Origin: Streptoverticillium olivoreticuli subsp. olivoreticuli
GTDB lineage: Bacteria; Actinomycetota; Actinomycetes; Streptomycetales; Streptomycetaceae
DNA length: 64,000 nucleotides
Direction: 5' to 3'
Assembly: GCF_003391135.1 (NCBI RefSeq)
Contig: NZ_CP031455.1
Span: 8,025,501-8,089,500, forward strand
Shown: positions 59,265-64,000 of the stretch, piece by piece
Layout of the letters: every line of letters starts with the position of its first letter
Position numbering within the stretch: position 1 is the first letter of the stretch
Program-made: the position numbers and the translations under genes
The notes under the pieces: model-generated
What the model saw: the letters and a program-made list of their open reading frames with translations, nothing else
What the model was told of the DNA's origin: nothing
The model's database searches: none

Positions 59265-61112
59265 GTGGTCGGTGTCGGGACGCCATATTTCGTGGTTCTG
59301 CCGGACCATGAAACCGCGACCGCAGCGGCCGACCGGCTTCCCCCAGGTGCCGCGCAGATCATGACGCACCGGTCCGGCCGGCCCTGGGTGGCCGGCCGGC
59401 TGGCCCCGGGGCAGATTCTCCTGGCCGAACACGGCGACACCCGGCTCGCCGTCATCGGCCAGTGCTCGGCGAGTGCCGCCGAACTCACCGCGACGGCCGC
59501 CAAGGTCCACGAGCCGCACCATCTGGACCGCCTGGGCACCGACTGGGCCGGCAGCTTTCACCTGATCGCTCTGATCGACGGCCGTGTGCACATCCAGGGC
59601 AGTGCTTCCGGGCTGCGCCGGGTCTTCCACGGCCGCCTCGGCGCCCTGAACCTCGCCGCCGACCGGGCCGACACACTGGCCGCCCTGCTCGACGCCCCGT
59701 TCGACCGGTCCGCACTGGCCCTGCGCCTGCTCGTCTCCGTACCTCACCCGCTGACGGACCGGACGCCATGGCAGAACGTCACGGCAGTCCCCCCGGGCTC
59801 GCGCCTGACGCTCTCCTCCGACGGTCGGCAGCAGGCCGTGACCCCCTGGTGGCGGGCCCCGGAGCCGGTGCTCTCCCTGGAGGACGGAGCGGCGGCGCTG
59901 CGCCAGGCGCTCGAGACGGCCGTGCGGGTGCGCAGCGACGGCGCCCGGACCATCACCGCCGATCTCTCCGGCGGCCTGGACTCCACCAGCCTCACCGTGC
60001 TGGCCGCCCGGGAGCGGGCCTCGCTGACCGTGTTCACCATGGAGAACCCGGACGAGGCCGACGAGGACCTGCGCTGGGCAAGGACGGCCGCCGCCCACCT
60101 GCCGCAGCTGAACCACATCGTCTACCCGGCCGATCGACTCCCCGGCTTCCTGGGAGGACTCGTCGGCGCGGACGGTGCGCCCCTTCCTGTGGACGTCCTC
60201 CCCGACGAGCCCTCCAGCGCGGTGGTCAGCGCCCCCCGGATGCGCGCCGCGAAGGAGATGGCCACCGCCCACGGCTCACGCCTGCACCTCGACGGGTTCG
60301 GCGGCGACCAGCTGCTGACCGGTCACCCCGGCTACGAGCACGATCTGCTGCGCAGCCGCCCGCTGCTCACCCTGAAGCGACTGCACACCCTCCATGAACT
60401 CACCGGCTTCCGGTGGAGCCCCGCGCTGCGCGACCTGCTGGACAGCCGCTCCTACCGCCACTGGCTGGCCACCGAGACCGCCGCGCTGACCCGGCGCCGG
60501 CCGCCCCGCCCGCAGAACTCGGCCTTCGCCTGGGGCGGCACTCTGCAGCTGCCCCGGTGGCTCACCCCCGAGGCCGGAGACCTGATCGCCCGGACGCTGC
60601 GGCACGCCGCCAGGACGGCGCAGCCGCTGGCCGCCGCCCGGGGCCGCCACGGCGACCTGCTGGAGATCCAGAACACCGGCCGGATGATCCGCCAGCTCCA
60701 CCAGGTGGTGGCGACACCGGACTTCACCCCGGCCTCCCCCTTCCTGGACGACCAGGTCATCCACGCCTGCCTGGCCGTGCGGCCCGACGAGCGCGTCACC
60801 CCCTGGGAACTCAAACCGCTGATCAAGGCGGCCCTGGCGGACGTCCTGCCGCGCGAGCTGCTGACCCGGCGGACCAAGGGCGACGGGGCCCTGATCGCCG
60901 CCGAGGGCTTCGAGCGGCACCGGCGGGACATCGCCGGGCTCTGGGACTCCTCCGCCCTGGCCGAACTGGGGCTGATCGATCCCGAACCGCTGCGCGCGCT
61001 GTTCCGCCGCCCGTACTCCCCCCGGCTCCATGAGAGAGCCATGCCCACGACCATCGGCTGCGAGCTGTGGACCCGGGCCGCCCGGCGTGCACCGGCCGCC
61101 GCCCGCACCTGA
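59265..61112 (+). CDS. Lasso peptide isopeptide cyclase (C, asparagine synthetase-like)
   Basis: A 615-residue ATP-dependent cyclase. The N-terminal glutaminase-like half (HLIALIDGRVHIQGSASGLRRVF) lacks the catalytic N-terminal Cys, as usual for lasso C proteins. The synthetase half has the PP-loop SGGLDST (near residue 236), LHLDGFGGDQLLTGHPGY, a MIRQLHQVVATPDFTPASPFLDDQVIHACLAVRPDERVTP segment and the RRTKGDGA motif. It adenylates the ring acidic side chain (predicted Glu8) and closes the macrolactam on Met1. The GTG start is supported by AAAGGAGG. It lies 39 bp after the precursor gene. Confidence 0.92.
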   Translation: MVGVGTPYFVVLPDHETATAAADRLPPGAAQIMTHRSGRPWVAGRLAPGQILLAEHGDTRLAVIGQCSASAAELTATAAKVHEPHHLDRLGTDWAGSFHLIALIDGRVHIQGSASGLRRVFHGRLGALNLAADRADTLAALLDAPFDRSALALRLLVSVPHPLTDRTPWQNVTAVPPGSRLTLSSDGRQQAVTPWWRAPEPVLSLEDGAAALRQALETAVRVRSDGARTITADLSGGLDSTSLTVLAARERASLTVFTMENPDEADEDLRWARTAAAHLPQLNHIVYPADRLPGFLGGLVGADGAPLPVDVLPDEPSSAVVSAPRMRAAKEMATAHGSRLHLDGFGGDQLLTGHPGYEHDLLRSRPLLTLKRLHTLHELTGFRWSPALRDLLDSRSYRHWLATETAALTRRRPPRPQNSAFAWGGTLQLPRWLTPEAGDLIARTLRHAARTAQPLAAARGRHGDLLEIQNTGRMIRQLHQVVATPDFTPASPFLDDQVIHACLAVRPDERVTPWELKPLIKAALADVLPRELLTRRTKGDGALIAAEGFERHRRDIAGLWDSSALAELGLIDPEPLRALFRRPYSPRLHERAMPTTIGCELWTRAARRAPAAART

Positions 61113-61165
61113 ACGGCCGCCGCCCGGGCGGAAGACCCGACCGAAAGAACATGAGAGCAAGGACG

Positions 61166-61423
61166 ATGACACTGAGACTGCGCCCCGATGTCTCAACGGC
61201 CGACACCGAATACGGAACGGTGCTGCTGGACGGAGCGGGCGGCCGCTACTGGCAGCTCAACGGCTCGGCATCGGTCGCCTTGCGGGTCCTGCTGGAGGGC
61301 GGGACCGCGGAGCAGGCGGCCCAGCGGCTGACGGCCACGTACGACGTCGACGAGTCACGCGCCCGCGAGGACGTGGAACGCCTGCGAGTGAGGCTGATCG
61401 ACGCGAAGCTGGTGCTTCGATGA
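61166..61423 (+). CDS. Lasso peptide RRE protein (B1, PqqD-like)
   Basis: An 85-residue RiPP recognition element protein: TLRLRPDVSTADTEYGTVLL, then YWQLNGSASVALRVLLEGGT, AEQAAQRLTATYDVDESRAREDVERLRVRLIDAKLVLR. This is the winged-helix PqqD fold with the YWxLN strand that pairs with the leader. It binds the precursor leader and delivers it to the protease and cyclase. The ATG at 61166 is chosen; an ATG five codons upstream is an alternative. The stop overlaps B2 (ATGA). Confidence 0.9.
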   Translation: MTLRLRPDVSTADTEYGTVLLDGAGGRYWQLNGSASVALRVLLEGGTAEQAAQRLTATYDVDESRAREDVERLRVRLIDAKLVLR

Positions 61424-61845
61424 GCGCGGTGGTGCCGCACCGGGTGCGCCCACGGCTCTCTCCCGGACGGCGTCTGCTCACCCTGCTCGCGGTGGCCGTC
61501 GCCGGGCGGTTGGCCCGCAGCTCGCCCGCCCGCATCCGGACCGTTCTGACCTGGCTGCGCAAGGGTGCCCGTCCGGCTGCCTACGCCGAGGTGCGCGCCG
61601 CACGGCAGGCCGTGGTCGTGGTCAGCCTGCGCTGCGCTTCCGACGAGGGCTGTCTGCAACGCTCCCTGGCCACGGTGCTGCTGTGCCGGGTTCGTGGCAG
61701 CTGGCCGGAGTGGGTCGTCGGAGTGCGCGCGCGCCCGCCGTTCGGTGCCCATGCCTGGGTGGAAGCCGAGGGCCGCATGGTCGAGGAGGAAGCGGATCCT
61801 TCCTACTTCCGCCGCCTGTTCTCGGTCCCGGCGGCGGAGCGGTAG
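61420..61845 (+). CDS. Lasso peptide leader protease (B2, transglutaminase-like)
   Basis: A 141-residue B2 protein: SPGRRLLTLLAVAVAGRLAR at the N-terminus, catalytic Cys78 in DEGCLQRSLATVLLCRVRG, and His111 in PFGAHAWVEAEGRMVEE. The acidic member of the triad is probably in the GRMVEEE stretch, where many B2 proteins have Asp or Glu. It removes the leader before cyclisation. It is the last gene of the cluster; no exporter (D) gene follows. Confidence 0.9.
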   Translation: MSAVVPHRVRPRLSPGRRLLTLLAVAVAGRLARSSPARIRTVLTWLRKGARPAAYAEVRAARQAVVVVSLRCASDEGCLQRSLATVLLCRVRGSWPEWVVGVRARPPFGAHAWVEAEGRMVEEEADPSYFRRLFSVPAAER

Positions 61846-61879
61846 GACACGGCCCTGCCGCCGGGTGCGCTTTTCCCGC

Positions 61880-62845
61880 TCAGCCCAGTGGCCGGGCGTA
61901 CGTCACGAACTCCCGCTCCGTCACGAAGCCCATCCGTTCGTAGAGCCCCAGTGCCCCGGTCGGGTTGGCCGCGTCGACGACCAGTTCCGCCTTGTCGTAC
62001 CCCTGGTGCCCGGCCTCGGTCAGTGTGTGCGCCAGCAGGGCGCGCGCCGCGCCCCGGCCCCGGTGGGCCGGTCGGGTGCCCAGGTGGCCGATCGTGCACG
62101 AGCGGTGCCCCGTGGCCGTGCCGTCGGCGACGTACTCGTCGGCGAGGAGGTACGCCGCGACGCGGCCGTCGGTGTCGAGCAGCAGGGCGGAGAGAGCCGC
62201 GCGGAACGAACGGTCGCCGGTGAACCAGGTCTCCCAGTCGGCTCTGTCCGTCTCGGTGTGATTCCAGTGGTCGCGAAAAGCGTCGTTGTGCGCGCTGCGG
62301 GTCGCCTCGTCGAGGGCTGCCTCGAAGGGCGCCAGGCGCAGGCCGTCAGGCACCTTCACGGCGGGCAGCCGGTCCGTGCGCAGGTCGTGCGTCATGCTGA
62401 ACCAGTACCGGCGGGGCTCGAATCCGGCGTGCAGGGCCAGGGCCGCCAGCCCCGCGTTGGTGGTCGACCCGTCGACCAGCAGCTCTCCCGGCACGCCGGG
62501 GTGGCGCTCCGCCCGGATCGCGTCCGCGCGGTCGCGCATCCAGTCGACCAGCCGCGCACCGATTCCCTGCCGGCGCCAGTCCGGATGGACGGCGGCGGCC
62601 GTTCCGAAGCGGGCGATGTCCCGTACCTGCTCCGGCTCGTACACCATCGCGTACGCCACCAGCCGCGACCCCCGCCACAGGCCGGCGGTGTTGTGCGCCA
62701 GATCCAGCTTGGGGTCGGCGAGCTCATGGAGGACGTCCGCCTCGTCCTCGTGCCGGCCCGTCCTGTCGGCGCGTTCGACCTCGTCGCGCAAGGCCGCGAG
62801 GTCCCGGGCATCGGTCGTGCTGAGAGGCTTGAAGGTGATGATCAC
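61880..62845 (-). CDS. Double-GNAT acetyltransferase family protein
   Basis: A 321-residue protein with two GNAT modules. The first (about residues 1-160) has FGTAAAVHPDWRRQGIGARLVDWM and GSTTNAGLAALALHAGFEPRRYWFSM. The second (about 165-321) has CTIGHLGTRPAHRGRGAARALLAHTL and VDAANPTGALGLYERMGFVTEREFVTY. The layout resembles mycothiol-synthase-like tandem GNATs. The GTG start has no Shine-Dalgarno, and TACTGT ends about nine bases upstream, so it is probably leaderless. It is convergent with the lasso operon, 34 bp apart. Confidence 0.85.
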   Translation of the reverse strand: MIITFKPLSTTDARDLAALRDEVERADRTGRHEDEADVLHELADPKLDLAHNTAGLWRGSRLVAYAMVYEPEQVRDIARFGTAAAVHPDWRRQGIGARLVDWMRDRADAIRAERHPGVPGELLVDGSTTNAGLAALALHAGFEPRRYWFSMTHDLRTDRLPAVKVPDGLRLAPFEAALDEATRSAHNDAFRDHWNHTETDRADWETWFTGDRSFRAALSALLLDTDGRVAAYLLADEYVADGTATGHRSCTIGHLGTRPAHRGRGAARALLAHTLTEAGHQGYDKAELVVDAANPTGALGLYERMGFVTEREFVTYARPLG

Positions 62846-63239
62846 CCGACAAACAGTACAAAGACCCAAAAGGATGTGTCGAAGGAATTTTCGCCAGACC
62901 TCGCCATCCGGCGCACCGCCCGGATCATGACCACTCCTTTACGTACTGTGTAAGCGGAGGGTTGGAACGGCACAGGTGGCGAGACGGCTCTGCGGTCGTT
63001 ACCTGCGTCATTTGCCCTGAGACCGTCCGCTGACGTCCACCTCAGTCCACTCTCTGTCGCCGCTGTTGGCTCCCCGTTTGGCTCCCGGCTCCGGATCGCG
63101 AAGCCTTCGTTCCGTGACTGTGCGACGGGAGACCCACCTGCCGTTCACTTGTGCCGGAGCCATGACGTGGCTGACGCCGAGCGTGTGGCGCGCGTACCGT
63201 AAGCGCGAAGGTACGGCGACGATCGCGGGAGGCTAGGCC
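62846..63239. other. 394-bp gap before the putative toxin-antitoxin pair
   Basis: There is no gene that can be supported. It holds the promoter of the leftward GNAT gene and that of the rightward pair. Composition is slightly lower in G+C than the flanks. A minus-strand frame from 63341 to 63042 is read as a shadow. The only clear structure is the inverted repeat at 63193-63215. Confidence 0.5.
63193..63215. promoter_or_regulatory. Inverted repeat upstream of the putative antitoxin gene
   Basis: CGTACC (63193-63198) and GGTACG (63210-63215) are separated by 11 bp and lie 24 bp before the GTG start. Toxin-antitoxin operons are commonly autoregulated at such sites. Confidence 0.45.
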
Positions 63240-63524
63240 GTGAGCGACCAGGCATGGACCATCGAATCCATCTGTGAGGCGCTGGGCAACCCCGCGCTGA
63301 GTCAGAGATTCCTTGGCGAGATCAACCGCGCCCCCGCGCACGAGCTGCTGACCGTCTTCGCCAAGTGGCGCACGATCGCGGCCGGCGTGTCCGTGGCCGC
63401 TGAGCGTGGGCGCATGCTCGCCGAAGCAGAGGCTGTCGCGGGGGAGATCCCCGGGGACTGGGTGGACATGACCGATCGCGTCCAGGCCGAGGCCGCTGCT
63501 GCACGGGGCCGAGGCGCCGCCTGA
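63240..63524 (+). CDS. Putative antitoxin of a type II pair
   Basis: A 94-residue helical protein: AWTIESICEALGNPALSQRF, LGEINRAPAHELLTVFAKWR, VSVAAERGRMLAEAEAVAGEIPGDWVDMTDRVQAEAAAARG. GGAGG lies eight bases before the GTG. It carries no recognised HTH motif, so the antitoxin call rests mainly on size, the preceding inverted repeat, and the one-base overlap with the RelE-like gene (TGATG). Confidence 0.5.
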   Translation: MSDQAWTIESICEALGNPALSQRFLGEINRAPAHELLTVFAKWRTIAAGVSVAAERGRMLAEAEAVAGEIPGDWVDMTDRVQAEAAAARGRGAA

Positions 63525-63775
63525 TGGTCTACCGGCTCAAGTACGACTTGGCGGCCGAAGCCGTGCACGACGCTCTGCCGCCCGAAGCGAGCGAGCGGCT
63601 TTCGCTCGCGCTTGCCGCGGCATGCGATGACCCGATCGCATCGACCGAACCGTACGGTGAAGACGACGGTGTCGTACGGATGATCGTCACCGAACACGTC
63701 ATCGGCGTCCTCTTAGCCCTGATCCACCGACGTGGTTTGGGGAGTGATCTTGTGACCGGTTTCGAGCCGGTTTGA
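63524..63775 (+). CDS. Putative RelE/ParE-like toxin
   Basis: An 83-residue protein: VYRLKYDLAAEAVHDALPPE, ASERLSLALAAACDDPIAST, PYGEDDGVVRMIVTEHVIGVLLALIHRRGL. The order (N-terminal strand, two helices with ALxxxxxDPxxxxxPYG, then RxIxTEHVIGVLLALIHR strands) fits small RelE-superfamily toxins. Similarity is by eye. It starts at the stop of the upstream gene. A transposase end begins about 110 bp beyond. Confidence 0.5.
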   Translation: MVYRLKYDLAAEAVHDALPPEASERLSLALAAACDDPIASTEPYGEDDGVVRMIVTEHVIGVLLALIHRRGLGSDLVTGFEPV

Positions 63776-63886
63776 GGTCGGTGGTTGGGCATGGGCAGGT
63801 TGTAGTCGCTGGTCTGCCCAGCTTTTCCACGGGTTCGGTTCCGGTTGGGCCCTGGCGGTGGGCGGGTCGGGTAGGGGCTGGTCGTG

Positions 63887-64000
63887 TCAGCCGGGTGGGC
63901 CGTGGACGGTGTCGAAGAGGTGTGTCCAGGCATGCTGCCAGGGCCAGTTGTGCGGCAGGTGCAGGGTGATGCGTCGTGCGGAGCGGGCGATCCGGGCCGG
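63887..64000 (-). mobile_element. IS1380-family transposase, C-terminal end (partial)
   Basis: The last 38 codons of a transposase run in from the right edge: PARIARSARRITLHLPHNWP, then WQHAWTHLFDTVHGPPG and a stop. The ARSARRxTLHLPxxWPW tail is characteristic of IS1380-type DDE transposases, in which it follows the catalytic core. The gene reads leftward, so most of the element lies beyond the window. The terminal inverted repeat should fall between 63776 and 63886 but was not identified. Confidence 0.65.

Noticed and set aside
61880..62845. Double-GNAT protein as a lasso peptide acetyltransferase
   Set aside because: Acetylated lasso peptides are known, but this gene is convergent with the cluster and the predicted core has no lysine to modify. 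It reads as a separate tandem GNAT enzyme.
63042..63341. Minus-strand frame that might be an integrase tail
   Set aside because: No recombinase motif is visible, it overlaps the putative antitoxin gene, and its composition looks like a shadow frame.

Overview
The window looks like a stretch of a Streptomyces chromosome. Base composition is very high in G+C with strong third-position bias, GTG starts and 4-bp ATGA/GTGA stop-start overlaps are common, and typical Streptomyces families are present (ergothioneine genes, FUSC exporter, IS1380-type transposase end, GC-rich intergenic palindromes). No rRNA, tRNA or CRISPR array was seen.

Layout. 0-2.3 kb: edge of a PAS-domain protein, secreted PI-PLC-like protein, dodecin, universal stress protein. 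2.3-6.7 kb: complete ergothioneine operon egtABCD (minus strand). 6.8-13.1 kb: CYP125-like P450, two membrane or secreted proteins, enoyl-CoA hydratase and AidB-like acyl-CoA dehydrogenase divergent from a PaaX-type regulator. 13.3-18 kb: GH18 protein, two-component system with a lipoprotein, polysaccharide deacetylase. 18.2-22.8 kb: copper P-type ATPase with CsoR-like boxes, MarR regulator, FUSC exporter.

22.8-35.6 kb: a KstR2-type regulon for the last two rings (C and D) of steroids: acyl-CoA dehydrogenases, enoyl-CoA hydratases, IpdF-, IpdA-, IpdB- and IpdC-like proteins, FadA6-like thiolase, two SDRs and KstR2 itself. The same palindrome lies in both divergent promoter regions. A short-chain dehydrogenase flanked by direct repeats and a Cys-rich unknown protein sit between the two halves. 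35.8-39.4 kb: an unusual secreted hydrolase fused to an ABC ATPase, with its permease. 39.6-42.5 kb: a lower-GC patch of small unknown genes, an XRE regulator and a possible serine recombinase remnant.

42.6-53.5 kb: an apparent N-glycan utilisation locus. A TAT-exported GH85 endoglycosidase would release glycans, an ABC importer would take them up, and GH38 alpha-mannosidase and a GH5-type beta-mannosidase candidate would degrade them under a LacI-family regulator. 53.6-57 kb: quinone oxidoreductase plus two acyl-CoA dehydrogenases behind a TetR-like palindrome. 57-58.8 kb: small genes. 59.07-61.85 kb: a compact lasso peptide gene cluster (precursor, cyclase, RRE protein, protease) with an unusual predicted core beginning with Met and a predicted Met1-Glu8 ring. 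61.9-64 kb: a double-GNAT protein, a putative toxin-antitoxin pair and the end of an IS1380-type transposase.
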